Origin: Acidiphilium multivorum AIU301 | GTDB taxonomy: Bacteria > Pseudomonadota > Alphaproteobacteria > Acetobacterales > Acetobacteraceae | Direction: 5' to 3' | Length of the DNA: 64,000 nt | NCBI RefSeq assembly: GCF_000202835.1 | Contig: NC_015186.1 | Span: forward strand, 186,001-250,000 | In this document: in pieces, positions 7,796 through 17,200 of the stretch | Position numbering within the stretch: the stretch's first letter is position 1 | How the letters are laid out: the number at the start of each line of letters is the position of its first letter | Made by a program: the position numbers and the translations under genes | Notes under the pieces: generated by a model | Told to the model about the DNA's origin: nothing | Databases searched by the model: none | Seen by the model: only the letters and a program-made list of their open reading frames with translations

Positions 7796-10354
7796 ATGAA
7801 GCCGCTTGGCTATTCCATCGTCAATCGCTTCGACCCCGAGGCCCTGTTTGCCCCGAAGACCATCATGCTCTCGGGCGGCGACACGGCAGTCGGCCGATCG
7901 CTGCGCGCCTCGCTGGACGCCGCCGGCTTTCCGGGCGACGTCAGGGAACCGGGGGAGGGCGCGCAAACTGTCGATCTTGCGCTGATCGCCGATCCGCCCG
8001 AGGCGGTGCCCGGCGTCATCGCCGGCCTCGCCGGCCGCCTCCGCGGGGCGGCAGTGGTCTACGCCGCGGTCGACGGATTGCGGGAGGCAGCGCTGGCCGC
8101 CCGAGTGCGGGTCGTCGGCCCGCGTTCCTTCGGCATCGCCGCACCCGGGGCGCGGCTGAACGCCTTGCGCAGCCACATACCGCCGCCGCCCGGTCGGGTC
8201 GCGCTGCTCGGCCAGTCCCCCGCGCTAGCCCGCGCGGTGATCGACTGGGCGGCGCCCAACGGCATCGGCTTCTCCCATGTCGTCGGCATCGGCGGCAATG
8301 CGGATATCGGCTTCGGCCGGGTGCTCGACCATCTCTCGCGCGACCCCGGCACCGGCCCGATCCTGATGGAAATCGCCGGCCTGCGTGATCCGCGCCTGTT
8401 CCTCTCGGCCGCCCGCGCGGCGGCGCGCCTGCGTCCCATCGTCGCCATCGTTCCCGGCGCCCGGCTTGGCGATCCAAGCGGCATCGCGCTCGCCGGGTTC
8501 GAGGCCGCGCTGCGCCGTGCTGGCGTGATGCTGACCACCAGCCTCGGCGAATTTCTTGCAGCCGCCGAAACGCTCACCCGCGCCCGTCCGGCCCGCAGCG
8601 ACAGTCTTGCGATCATCGGCAACAGTGTTGGCGCCTGTCGCCTCGCCGCCGACACCGCGCTCGCCGCCGGCATCGGCCTTGCAGCGCTGTCCGACGAAAC
8701 CCGCCGTGTGCTCGGCCTGCTGCTCGGCGCTTCACCCGAGCCAGCCGGGCCGATCGCGCTACAGGACGCACCCGGCACCCGCCTTGCCGACGTCGCCGCC
8801 ATGCTGGCCGCTTCCCCCGAGGTGGGTGGCGTGCTGGTCATCCATGCCCCCTCCGGCCCGGCGGACGATGCCGCGATCGCCGGGCTGATTGCCTGTTCCG
8901 GCAGCATCAAGGCGCCGCTGCTCGCCGCCGTGCTCGGCGAGACCACCGCCGCCCCGCAGCGCCGCCGGCTGGCCGAGGCCGGGGTCGCCGCCTTCGCCAC
9001 GCCGGAACGTGCCGTCGAAGGGTTCGGCGACCTGCTCCGCCACCGCGCCATCCGCGCCGCCGCCCGCGAACTGCCGCCCTCCGCGGTGCTCGATGTCGCC
9101 CCCGACCGGGCCGCCGTCCATGCCGCCCTTTCTCTCGCCCGCAATGGTGGCCGCACCGCCCTGCCGCAGGATGCCGGCTTCGCCATTCTGCGGGCCTATG
9201 GCATCGAAACCGCCGCAACACGCATCGTCGACACGCCGGAACATGTGGCGGCGGCGGCCTCGTCGCTCGGCTTTCCGGTGGTGGTGAAGGTCTCCCACCC
9301 CGATCTCGCGCGGCGCCGCCCCGAAGGCAGCGTCTCGCTTGACCTACCGGACGCCGCTTCCGCTAGCGCGGCCGCCACGCTGATCACCGCCCGCCTGCGC
9401 CGCAGGGGCGAATTTCCCGAGGGGGCGCGCTTCCTCGTCCAGCGCCAGCTTCCTCGCGCCCGAGAGCTGCGCATCCTGGTCGGCGAGCAGCCCTTCGTCG
9501 GCCCCACCATCGGCTTCGGCCCCGGTGGTGGCGACGCCGCCGATACCTCACGCCTCGCCTTCGATCTCCCGCCCCTCAACCTGAAACTGGCCGAGGGACT
9601 GATCCTCCGCGCCGGCGGCAACGCGCTGCTGCGCCCCGCCCGCGGCCTGGACGAGGCGGATCGCGCCGCGGTCGCCGGCACCCTGGTCCGCATCAGCCAG
9701 CTCGTCGTCGACTGGCCGGAAATCGAGCGCCTGGAAATCGACCCGCTCTTCGCCACCGGCGCCGGCGTCATCGCCGCCAATGTGCGGATCACGCTGCACG
9801 CGCCCGGCGAGCGTCGCCAGCCGCTGCCGATCACGCCCTATCCCGCCCATCTCGCCCACACGATGACGCTGAAAGGCAGGGGCTTCCAGATCCGCCCGAT
9901 CCGCCCGGAAGACGCCGCCGCCCATCAGCGCCTGTTCTCCCGCCTCGCGCCGGAGGATGTCCGCTTCCGGTTCTTCTCTGCCGTGCGCCAGCTTACGCCC
10001 GAGCAGGTGGTCCGCCTCACCGAGGTCGATTACGGCCGCGAACTCGCCCTGATCGCAGTCGAAACCGCCACCGGCGAGACAGTCGGCGTCGCCCGCCTGG
10101 TCCGCTCCGATACCGACGGCACCGAGGGCGAGTTCGCCGTCCTCGTCGAGGGTGCGGCGAAGGGCGTCGGCCTCGGCTCGGCGCTGATGCGCGACCTGAT
10201 CGACTGGGCGCGCGACGAGGGTGTTGTCGACATCATCGGTCAGGTTCTGGCCGACAACCACCCGATGCTCGCCTTCATCCGTCATCTCGGCTTCGCGATC
10301 GCCCATGTTCCCGGCGAGGAGGATGTCGTGGAAGCAAGGCTGCGTCTCACCTGA
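7796..10354 (+). CDS. Pat-type protein: NDP-forming acyl-CoA synthetase-like domains fused to a GNAT acetyltransferase
   Basis: 852-residue fusion with, in order, a CoA-binding Rossmann domain (about 10-130), two CoA ligase-like domains (135-440), an ATP-grasp domain (about 455-675; YGIETAATR, FPVVVKVSHPDL) and a C-terminal GNAT domain (about 690-850; RPIRPEDAAAHQRLF, GVGLGSALMRDLIDWA). Pat/PatZ proteins of this architecture acetylate lysines, notably inactivating acetyl-CoA synthetase. Active ADP-forming synthetases carry a phospho-accepting His in a SHTG.LAG motif. Here the matching position reads GDPSGIALAG with no His, which supports a regulatory rather than synthetase role. A strong Shine-Dalgarno (aggagg) precedes the ATG. 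Confidence 0.85.
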   Translation: MKPLGYSIVNRFDPEALFAPKTIMLSGGDTAVGRSLRASLDAAGFPGDVREPGEGAQTVDLALIADPPEAVPGVIAGLAGRLRGAAVVYAAVDGLREAALAARVRVVGPRSFGIAAPGARLNALRSHIPPPPGRVALLGQSPALARAVIDWAAPNGIGFSHVVGIGGNADIGFGRVLDHLSRDPGTGPILMEIAGLRDPRLFLSAARAAARLRPIVAIVPGARLGDPSGIALAGFEAALRRAGVMLTTSLGEFLAAAETLTRARPARSDSLAIIGNSVGACRLAADTALAAGIGLAALSDETRRVLGLLLGASPEPAGPIALQDAPGTRLADVAAMLAASPEVGGVLVIHAPSGPADDAAIAGLIACSGSIKAPLLAAVLGETTAAPQRRRLAEAGVAAFATPERAVEGFGDLLRHRAIRAAARELPPSAVLDVAPDRAAVHAALSLARNGGRTALPQDAGFAILRAYGIETAATRIVDTPEHVAAAASSLGFPVVVKVSHPDLARRRPEGSVSLDLPDAASASAAATLITARLRRRGEFPEGARFLVQRQLPRARELRILVGEQPFVGPTIGFGPGGGDAADTSRLAFDLPPLNLKLAEGLILRAGGNALLRPARGLDEADRAAVAGTLVRISQLVVDWPEIERLEIDPLFATGAGVIAANVRITLHAPGERRQPLPITPYPAHLAHTMTLKGRGFQIRPIRPEDAAAHQRLFSRLAPEDVRFRFFSAVRQLTPEQVVRLTEVDYGRELALIAVETATGETVGVARLVRSDTDGTEGEFAVLVEGAAKGVGLGSALMRDLIDWARDEGVVDIIGQVLADNHPMLAFIRHLGFAIAHVPGEEDVVEARLRLT

Positions 10355-10390
10355 TCGCGCGGGCTTGCCGCCGGTCCGCTTATCGCGTTG

Positions 10391-11290
10391 ATGGAGGCCA
10401 TGAGCGACATCGCCCGTCCGTCATCGCCGGTCTCCGGCTTCCTGTCACGTCCGAACGCCCCGGTCCTCGTCCTGCTTTCGGTGACCGTGATCTGGGGCTG
10501 GACGTTCCTGCTCACCCGCCTGTCGCTGCCCTTCATCGGGCCGTATGCCTTTGTCGGCTGGCGCTTCGGCGTTGCCGCACTCGCCGTCGTGCTTGTCACC
10601 CGCCCGCATCCGGCGAGCTTCAACCGGATGGAGATCACCGGCGGCATCACCATCGGTCTTGTTCTCTTCCTCGGCTACGGTCTGCAGGCGGACGGGCTGC
10701 GCACCGTGGCGAGCGGCGAATCCGCCTTCCTTACCGCGCTCTACGTGCCGATGGTCCCGCTGCTCGAATTCCTGATCTTCCGCCGCCGTCCCGGCCTGTT
10801 CGCGACAGCTGGCCTCGTGCTCGCCTTCGTCGGCCTCGTCCTGGTCTCCGGCATGACCGGCCTGTCGCTCGCCTTCGACCGCGGCCAGTGGCTCACCCTC
10901 GGCGGCGCGCTGGGGGCGGCGCTCGAAATCGTGCTGATCGGCCATAGCGCGCTCGCCGCCGATCCGCGCCGTATCGCCATCGTCCAACTGGCCACCGTCA
11001 GCGTGATCTCCTTCGCCGTCGAGGCGGTGCGCGGCGGCATCATGATCACCACCCGTGCCTTTCCCTTCGCGGCGATGACCGGCATGGGCCTCGCCACCGC
11101 CTTCGTCCTGGTCGCGCAGAACTGGGCGCAGCGCAGCATCCCGGCCAACCGGGCGACGCTGATCTACACGCTGGAGCCGGTCTGGGCCGGGCTTGTGGGT
11201 GCTGCCTTTGGCGAGATATTTGCCCCTGCCCAGGTGCTCGGCGGCGTGCTGATCATCGCCAGCGTGGTGCTCAGCCAGTGGAAATCCTGA
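10391..11290 (+). CDS. EamA/DMT family transporter
   Basis: 299-residue inner-membrane permease of the drug/metabolite transporter superfamily with ten predicted membrane segments arranged as two EamA repeats (about 20-145 and 155-295). Diagnostic features are the N-terminal TVIWGWTFLLTRLSLPFIGP, the end of repeat 1 (GLVLAFVGLVLVSG) and the C-terminal ATLIYTLEPVWAGLVGAAFGE. The substrate cannot be deduced. Start candidates are ATG at 10391 and ATG at 10400; the ggagg just before 10400 is too close to serve it, so 10391 is used. The gene ends at a bidirectional hairpin shared with the convergent hbd operon. Confidence 0.85.
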   Translation: MEAMSDIARPSSPVSGFLSRPNAPVLVLLSVTVIWGWTFLLTRLSLPFIGPYAFVGWRFGVAALAVVLVTRPHPASFNRMEITGGITIGLVLFLGYGLQADGLRTVASGESAFLTALYVPMVPLLEFLIFRRRPGLFATAGLVLAFVGLVLVSGMTGLSLAFDRGQWLTLGGALGAALEIVLIGHSALAADPRRIAIVQLATVSVISFAVEAVRGGIMITTRAFPFAAMTGMGLATAFVLVAQNWAQRSIPANRATLIYTLEPVWAGLVGAAFGEIFAPAQVLGGVLIIASVVLSQWKS

Positions 11291-11313
11291 AGCCGCGCCC
11301 CGTAAGCGCAAAA

Positions 11314-11337
11314 ACCCGGCACCGCGCGGCGCCGGGT
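11314..11337. terminator. Bidirectional hairpin terminator between the EamA gene and hbd
   Basis: A GC-rich stem, ACCCGGC at 11314-11320 pairing with GCCGGGT at 11331-11337, with extra CC/GG pairs inside, lies between two convergent genes. It is flanked by AAAA on the left and CTTCCCTT on the right, so it can end transcription from both sides. Confidence 0.7.
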
Positions 11338-11357
11338 CTTCCCTTGAAAGTCAAGCC

Positions 11358-12233
11358 TCAGCGCGTCGGCGTCGGCGGGTTGGTGGAATAGTCGTAGAAG
11401 CCGCGCCCGGTCTTGCGGCCAAGCCAGCCGGCCTCGACATAGTTCACCAGCAGCGGGCAGGGGCGATACTTGTCCTCGCCGAGCCCGGCATGCAGCACGC
11501 GCATCACTTCCAGCGCGACATCGAGCCCGACCAGATCGCACAGCGTCAGCGGCCCCATCGGATGCCCGGCACCGAGCTTCATGCCGTTGTCGATCGAGAC
11601 CACGTCGCCGATCCCCTCGTGCAGCGCGAAGATCGCCTCGTTGAGCATCGGCACCAGGATGCGGTTGACGATGAAGCCCGGCATGTCCTGTGCTGCGATG
11701 GTGATCTTGCCCATCCGCTTTGCCAGGTCTTCGACCGCGGCAACCGTCGCATCCGTCGTCTCCAGCCCGCTTATCACCTCGACGAGCTTCATCATCGGCA
11801 CCGGGTTGAAGAAATGCATGCCGACGAACCGCTCCGCGATCCCCGACGCCCGGCCGAGCTTCGTGATCGAAATCGACGAGGTGTTCGAGGCGAGGATCGC
11901 GTGCGGCGCGAGATGCGGGATCACCTGGGCATAGACCGCGCGCTTGATCTCCTCGCGCTCCGGCACCGCCTCGATCACCATGTCGCATTTCGCAAAAGCG
12001 TCATGCGTGGTCATGGGCGAGACGCGGGCGAGGGCGGCTGCCTCGGCCGCCGCGTCGATCGTGCCCTTCTGCACCTGGCGCTCGAGGTTCTTCCGCATGG
12101 TCGCCATGCTCTTCTCCAGCACCGCCTGCGCGGTGTCGACGAGCACGACATCGAGCCCGGACAGGGCGGCGACATGCGCGATGCCGTTGCCCATCGCGCC
12201 CGCGCCGAGCACGCCGAGAGTCCTGATCTCCAT
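11358..12233 (-). CDS. 3-hydroxybutyryl-CoA dehydrogenase
   Basis: 291-residue NAD(P)-dependent 3-hydroxyacyl-CoA dehydrogenase converting 3-hydroxybutyryl-CoA to acetoacetyl-CoA in fatty acid or butanoate metabolism. The N-terminal dinucleotide motif is GVLGAGAMGNG (residues 7-17). The family signature HFFNPVPMMKLVEV lies near residue 136 with the catalytic His, and the C-terminal dimer domain includes DNGMKLGAGHPMGPLTLCDLVGLD. Its length is normal for a stand-alone enzyme. It is the last gene of an etfB-etfA-hbd operon, 83 bp after etfA, so it shares transcription with the electron carriers of beta-oxidation. Confidence 0.93.
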   Translation of the reverse strand: MEIRTLGVLGAGAMGNGIAHVAALSGLDVVLVDTAQAVLEKSMATMRKNLERQVQKGTIDAAAEAAALARVSPMTTHDAFAKCDMVIEAVPEREEIKRAVYAQVIPHLAPHAILASNTSSISITKLGRASGIAERFVGMHFFNPVPMMKLVEVISGLETTDATVAAVEDLAKRMGKITIAAQDMPGFIVNRILVPMLNEAIFALHEGIGDVVSIDNGMKLGAGHPMGPLTLCDLVGLDVALEVMRVLHAGLGEDKYRPCPLLVNYVEAGWLGRKTGRGFYDYSTNPPTPTR

Positions 12234-12316
12234 CTACTTTTCCTTCCGCCTGAAACACAGGCCGGGCTAGCCTTTATGGCCGCCCGGCGCCTTGATGTCG
12301 CTCAAGCCCGCAGGGC

Positions 12317-13252
12317 TCAGCCGAGCTCCTTCTGCAACTCCGGCAGCACTGTGAACAGGTCGCCCACCAGGCCGTAATCGGCCACCTGGAAGATCGGCGC
12401 GTCCTCGTCCTTGTTGATCGCGACGATGACCTTGGAATCCTTCATGCCCGCGAGATGCTGGATCGCGCCGGAAATGCCGACCGCCATGTAGAGGTCGGGG
12501 GCGACGATCTTGCCGGTCTGCCCCACCTGGTAGTCGTTCGGCACGAACCCGGCATCGACCGCCGCACGCGAGGCGCCGACCGCGGCCCCCAGCCGGTCGG
12601 CGATCGGGTCGAGCAGCTTGCCGAAATTCTCGCCGTTCTGCATGCCGCGCCCGCCGGAAACCACGATCCGCGCCGCCGTCAGCTCCGGCCGCTCGCTCTT
12701 CGAAAGCTCGGCGCCGACGAAGCTCGAACCACCGGCGTCGACCCCGACCTCGATCGTCTCGATCGCCGCCGCTCCGCCTTCGGCCGGTGCGGGATCGAAG
12801 CTCGCCGCGCGCACGGTGATGAGCTTCTTCGTGTCGGCGGATTTCACCGTTGCCATCGCGTTGCCGGCATAGATCGGGCGGACGAAGGTGTCGGCATCCA
12901 CCACCCCGGCGATGTCGCTGATCGGCTGCACGTCGAGCAGGGCTGCGGCGCGGGGCATCACGTTCTTGCCGGTCGCGGTGGAGGTGGCGAGGACATGCGT
13001 GTAATTGCCGGCGAGTTTCACGATCAGGTCGGCCAGCGGCTCGGCCAGCGCGTGCGCCAGCGCCTTGCTGTCCGCGACCAGCACCTTGTCCACCCCGGCG
13101 ATCGCAGCGGCTTCCTGCGCTGCGCCCCCCACGTTTTCGCCAGCGACCAGCGCATGCACCGTGCCGAGCTTCGCCGCCGCCGCAACCGCGCTGCGCGCCG
13201 GCTGCTTCACATGCGCGCCGTCGTGCTCGATGAGAACCAGAACCTCTGCCAT
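12317..13252 (-). CDS. etfA: Electron transfer flavoprotein subunit alpha
   Basis: 311-residue alpha subunit of the FAD/AMP-containing ETF heterodimer, which takes electrons from acyl-CoA dehydrogenases and passes them to the quinone pool through ETF-QO. The C-terminal FAD-binding region is intact: VVSGGRGMQ near residue 195, [21 protein letters not shown] near 242 and [22 protein letters not shown] near 278. The start is 2 nt after the etfB stop, so the two subunits are translationally coupled. Confidence 0.96.
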   Translation of the reverse strand: MAEVLVLIEHDGAHVKQPARSAVAAAAKLGTVHALVAGENVGGAAQEAAAIAGVDKVLVADSKALAHALAEPLADLIVKLAGNYTHVLATSTATGKNVMPRAAALLDVQPISDIAGVVDADTFVRPIYAGNAMATVKSADTKKLITVRAASFDPAPAEGGAAAIETIEVGVDAGGSSFVGAELSKSERPELTAARIVVSGGRGMQNGENFGKLLDPIADRLGAAVGASRAAVDAGFVPNDYQVGQTGKIVAPDLYMAVGISGAIQHLAGMKDSKVIVAINKDEDAPIFQVADYGLVGDLFTVLPELQKELG

Positions 13253-13254
13253 GA

Positions 13255-14004
13255 TCAGATCACCTTCGCTTCGTTGCGCAGTTTCTCGACGAGTTCGGCC
13301 ACCGAGCCGACCTTGACCCCTGCCTTGCGCTGCGGCGGCTCGGCCACCTTCAGCGTGGTCAGCCGTGGCGCCGGGTCGACGCCGAGATCTTCCGGCTTCA
13401 CCGTCTCGATCGGCTTCTTGCGCGCTTTCATGATGTTCGGCAGCGAGGCGTAGCGCGGCTCGTTCAGCCGCAGATCCGCCGTAACCACCGCCGGCAGCTT
13501 CAGCGCGACCGTTTCCAGCCCGCCATCCACCTCACGCGTCACCGTCACCGTGCCGTCGGCGATCGCGACCTTGCTGGCGAAGGTGCCCTGCGGCCAGCCG
13601 AGCAGAGCGGCGAGCATCTGGCCGGTGGCGTTCATGTCGTCGTCGATCGCCTGCTTGCCCATGATCACGAGGTCGGCCTGCTCGCGCGTCACCAGCGCCT
13701 TGAGCATCTTCGCCACCGCCAGCGGCTGCAGCTCGGCCTCGGTCTCGACCAGGATGCCCCGGTCGGCCCCCATCGCCAGCGCCGTGCGGATCGTCTCCTG
13801 GCAGGCGCTCACCCCCATCGACACCGCGACGATCTCGGTTGCCACGCCCTTTTCCTTGAGCCGCACCGCCTCCTCAACCGCGATTTCGTCGAACGGGTTC
13901 ATCGACATCTTCACGCCGGCAAGCTCGACCCCGCTGCCATCCGATTTCACCCGGACCTTCACATTGTAATCAACCACACGCTTTACAGGCACCAGCAGCT
14001 TCAT
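13255..14004 (-). CDS. etfB: Electron transfer flavoprotein subunit beta
   Basis: 249-residue beta subunit of ETF, binding AMP and forming the shell around the FAD domain of the alpha subunit. It begins [17 protein letters not shown], as is standard, and carries the partner recognition loop ([12 protein letters not shown] near residue 190). The ATG at 14004 is used: it has GGAG 6 nt upstream, whereas a GTG at 14010 would overlap that spacing. It is the first gene of etfB-etfA-hbd and lies 104 bp downstream of the YhdP-like gene on the same strand. Confidence 0.95.
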   Translation of the reverse strand: MKLLVPVKRVVDYNVKVRVKSDGSGVELAGVKMSMNPFDEIAVEEAVRLKEKGVATEIVAVSMGVSACQETIRTALAMGADRGILVETEAELQPLAVAKMLKALVTREQADLVIMGKQAIDDDMNATGQMLAALLGWPQGTFASKVAIADGTVTVTREVDGGLETVALKLPAVVTADLRLNEPRYASLPNIMKARKKPIETVKPEDLGVDPAPRLTTLKVAEPPQRKAGVKVGSVAELVEKLRNEAKVI

Positions 14005-14108
14005 GGTCACTCCACAGGTTTGGCGTTTCGCGTCGCTGTCGTTTGCTGGATGATCTATGGGGCGTCGTTCGGCAAGTCAATCTTTGCGGACGCTTCCTGA
14101 CGTTTGCG

Positions 14109-17100
14109 TCATGGTTTCGCCGGTGCTTCCGGCGGCCCGATGCCGAACAGGTCGCGGATGAATCCCGGCGCCAGTGCAGAAACCGGATTGACCACGACCC
14201 TTGGTGCGCCAAATGGCCCGACCACGGTATAGCGCGCGGCGAACAGCCCGCCGCCTTTCTCCGGGCTGAACAGCCGGCCGATCAGCGGAATCCGGCCGGG
14301 CAGGGTGTTCAGCGCATAGGCGGGAACGATCGTCCCGGACAGGTCGTAGCGCTTCCGCGCAAGGTCGATCTGCCCCGTGGTGGTGAAGCCGAGCGAGGGC
14401 GACCATGCCCGCGCCCCGCCGAGCGTCACCACCTCGCCGGACATGGTGAACGGCGCCACCAGCCGGGTGAAGGCGAGTCCCGGCCCGGAGGTCGCCGCCG
14501 GCATGCCGTAGATGGTCAGCGCCTGCAGCACCTTTGCCATCACCGGCACCTCGGTCAGGCGGAAATCGTCGATGCCGAGGCGCCCTTTCGTAAGACCCCC
14601 CTGCCGTGTTGCATCGAGCGTGAGCGTGCCGCCGTTCACACCTCCGGTAGCACCCGTCGCCGCCAGCAGCGCCCCCGCGTCCGGCGCGTCGAGGCGGATC
14701 CGCGTCACCCCGCCGGCGCGGCGATAGGTCAGCCGCCCGGTTTGCCGCGGCCCCTGGACCAGTGTCGCCTCGAGCCCGGTGAGGCGGTCGCCATCCCCGG
14801 TCGCGGCGAGTTGCGTCGCGCCGAGTAACGGCGCTGGCGCGGCGTGCAGCCGCAACTGGGCGAACGTTCCATTCAACGCCCAGACCGGGCCGGATGCCGG
14901 GCGCGGCGCGGCCGCCGCCGTGCCGGCTTGCGCACGGGCTTGCGCGATCAGCGCGGAAAGATCCAGCGTTCCGCCGGAGAGCGAAATCCGCCAGGGCGCG
15001 CCGAGCCGGGCCGGCGGCGCCACCGAGCCGCGCGCCCGCAACTGGCCGAGCCGTGCCATGGCAACGGCGAAGCGCCCCGCCCGCCGCACGCCGTCGAACA
15101 GCAGCCCCGGCGCCTCCACATGCGCCGCTTCCAGCCCGCCGAACGGGCCGCCACCGCTCAACCCGATCCGCAACGTCGCCCGGCCGGGTTGCCCCGCCGC
15201 CTTGTGCCAGCCGAACGCGGGAGCGGCCAACGTCGCGCCGGTCAGGTCGGCGCCGATTTCCAACACACCGCCGCCCGCCTGGTCGCGATAGGTCACCGTC
15301 AGCGGCGCCGCCCCCGACCGCCAGGCGGCGACCGGCAGGCCCATCCGCGCCAAAGCCAGACGTGTGGCGTTGGCCTTGGCCTCGAGCGTGAGCGGCCCGC
15401 CAGGCAGCGTCATCGCCGCCGTGAAGCGCGTCGCGGTCGCCGCAACGCGCCCGTTGCCATGCAGGGCGAGATGGTGTGGATCGACCTCCAGCGCCGCGCT
15501 GCCGTCTTCGAGCGCCAGTCCCGCGAACGGCAGCGGCAGATGTACGGCGGTCAGAGCCGCATCGGCCCTGATCGCGATATCCGCGAGCGCCAGCCGGCGC
15601 TTCAGCGGCACGCTCGCATGGATCGTCGCCGCCATTTGTCCCGTTGCCCGGTCGAGCTTCAGGGCGGTCGTCTTCAGCCGTAGCGGCGGCTTGCGCAGCA
15701 GGCCCAGCGCGTCGGCCAGCCCGCCTGTGGCATGGGCGTCGATGGTTGCCGTCTGGTCGTGCCGGCTGAGCGTGGTGATCCGCATGTTCCCACGCAGTGC
15801 GAGACCGTCGAGCCGCCCCGCGGTCGCATCGATGTCGAGCGAATCATCGGCTGCGAAATGCAGTTTACCGGCAAGGGCCGTCATCGCCGGCGCACCTGGA
15901 AACCAGTCGAGCGTCACGCCGCTGGCCGCGAACTCGCCCGTCACCGCCCCCGGCGCCAGTTTTCCGGTCGCGAGGTCGAAGACAGCATGGAACCGCCCGT
16001 CCCGCGCCACTCCCGCCTTGATGTGCCGGGTGACATAGTGCCGCGCGTCGCGCAGCAGGCCCTGCGGCCAGTAGCGCGTCAGGTCGGTCGCCGAAACCTG
16101 ATCGACCGTCGCATCGATCGCGGCGGGCAGGGCGCCGCGCAGCGCGATCCGCCCCCGCAGCCGCACCGCCGGTCCCGCTGTCCCGTTCGGTCCAGCAAGA
16201 TCGATGCGCGCATCCGACAGCAATACCTCATTCCGCGTCGCCACCGCGTGGGCCTGCAGGCCGGCGATCGGTACCTGCCCGGTACCCGCCGCAATGCCGC
16301 CGGCGGCTGCGCTGACGCCGAGATCGAGCTCCGGTGTCGTGAACCGGCCCACCGGCCACGATGCCGCCAGCATCACCGGCAGGTCGACCGCGGTGAACGG
16401 GCTGCCGGGTTTCATCAGCCGCCCCGGATCGAACGGGCCGAGCAATGCGGTCACCCGTCCCGCGCCGGCATTCCCCGCGATCGTCAGGCCGAGCGGGATC
16501 ACCTCGCCGCCATTGTGGAAATCGGCGCTTGCAGCCCCCCCCATCCGCCCGCCCGGATGGCGGGTAAAGACCAGCGCGCCATCGGTCGCCACCAGCTCCG
16601 GTAGCGCGCCGACGGGCTCGATTGCCACATGCGCGTCGGCAATGCGGATCGCCCGGAGCGCCGAAAGATCGAGCAAGCCGGTGCGCGGCGATTGAGAAAT
16701 CAGCGCGAGCAGTTCGCCCACCGCCTCGGGCGGCGCGGCCAGCCCGCCGGGCGCCTGTAGCGCGGGGCGCAGCACGATGGCGGGATCATGCGCGATGATC
16801 CGGATCGGCGTGATCGCGCCCTTGATCAGTGCCGCGAGCGACAGCGTCACCCGCAGCGTCGAGATCCGCGCCGCGACGACCCCCGAGCGGTTGCGGATAG
16901 CGATGTCGGCGAGACGCAGGTCGATCGGCGCGCCGCCGCGCCGGAACCCTTCCCAGGCCAGCCCGGCCCGCCCAACCGTGACCGTCAGCCCCGGCTCGGC
17001 GGCACTTACCGCCGCCCCGATCCGCGCGGCGAGTGGCGGCAGGTCCACCGGCCCCTGGCCGAGCCGCCAGGCCGCGCCCCCCAGCAGCAGCAGCGCGACC

Positions 17101-17183
17101 AGCACAAGCGTGCCCGCCAGCCGCGCGCCGTGGTGCCCGACATGCCCGGCGACCCGCCCGGCTTGACGCAGCCGCCGCCTCAT
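14109..17183 (-). CDS. YhdP/AsmA-like protein (DUF3971), predicted inter-membrane lipid transport bridge
   Basis: 1024-residue protein with a single N-terminal membrane anchor (about residues 22-40, LAGTLVLVALLLLGGAAW) and a very long beta-rich periplasmic body. It has the DUF3971 pattern near 150-420 and an AsmA-like C-terminus (FTTTGQIDLARKRYDLSGT, LIGRLFSPEKGGGLFAARY). YhdP, TamB and AsmA family proteins form hydrophobic grooves that carry phospholipids from inner to outer membrane; this role is known for the E. coli family and inferred here. The C-terminal hydrophobic FIRDLFGI may contact the outer membrane. Its start is only 17 bp from the divergent glnE start. TamB (34647) is a second member of the AsmA-like clan in the window. 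Confidence 0.85.
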   Translation of the reverse strand: MRRRLRQAGRVAGHVGHHGARLAGTLVLVALLLLGGAAWRLGQGPVDLPPLAARIGAAVSAAEPGLTVTVGRAGLAWEGFRRGGAPIDLRLADIAIRNRSGVVAARISTLRVTLSLAALIKGAITPIRIIAHDPAIVLRPALQAPGGLAAPPEAVGELLALISQSPRTGLLDLSALRAIRIADAHVAIEPVGALPELVATDGALVFTRHPGGRMGGAASADFHNGGEVIPLGLTIAGNAGAGRVTALLGPFDPGRLMKPGSPFTAVDLPVMLAASWPVGRFTTPELDLGVSAAAGGIAAGTGQVPIAGLQAHAVATRNEVLLSDARIDLAGPNGTAGPAVRLRGRIALRGALPAAIDATVDQVSATDLTRYWPQGLLRDARHYVTRHIKAGVARDGRFHAVFDLATGKLAPGAVTGEFAASGVTLDWFPGAPAMTALAGKLHFAADDSLDIDATAGRLDGLALRGNMRITTLSRHDQTATIDAHATGGLADALGLLRKPPLRLKTTALKLDRATGQMAATIHASVPLKRRLALADIAIRADAALTAVHLPLPFAGLALEDGSAALEVDPHHLALHGNGRVAATATRFTAAMTLPGGPLTLEAKANATRLALARMGLPVAAWRSGAAPLTVTYRDQAGGGVLEIGADLTGATLAAPAFGWHKAAGQPGRATLRIGLSGGGPFGGLEAAHVEAPGLLFDGVRRAGRFAVAMARLGQLRARGSVAPPARLGAPWRISLSGGTLDLSALIAQARAQAGTAAAAPRPASGPVWALNGTFAQLRLHAAPAPLLGATQLAATGDGDRLTGLEATLVQGPRQTGRLTYRRAGGVTRIRLDAPDAGALLAATGATGGVNGGTLTLDATRQGGLTKGRLGIDDFRLTEVPVMAKVLQALTIYGMPAATSGPGLAFTRLVAPFTMSGEVVTLGGARAWSPSLGFTTTGQIDLARKRYDLSGTIVPAYALNTLPGRIPLIGRLFSPEKGGGLFAARYTVVGPFGAPRVVVNPVSALAPGFIRDLFGIGPPEAPAKP

Positions 17184-17200
17184 CGAACACTTCCGGCGGC

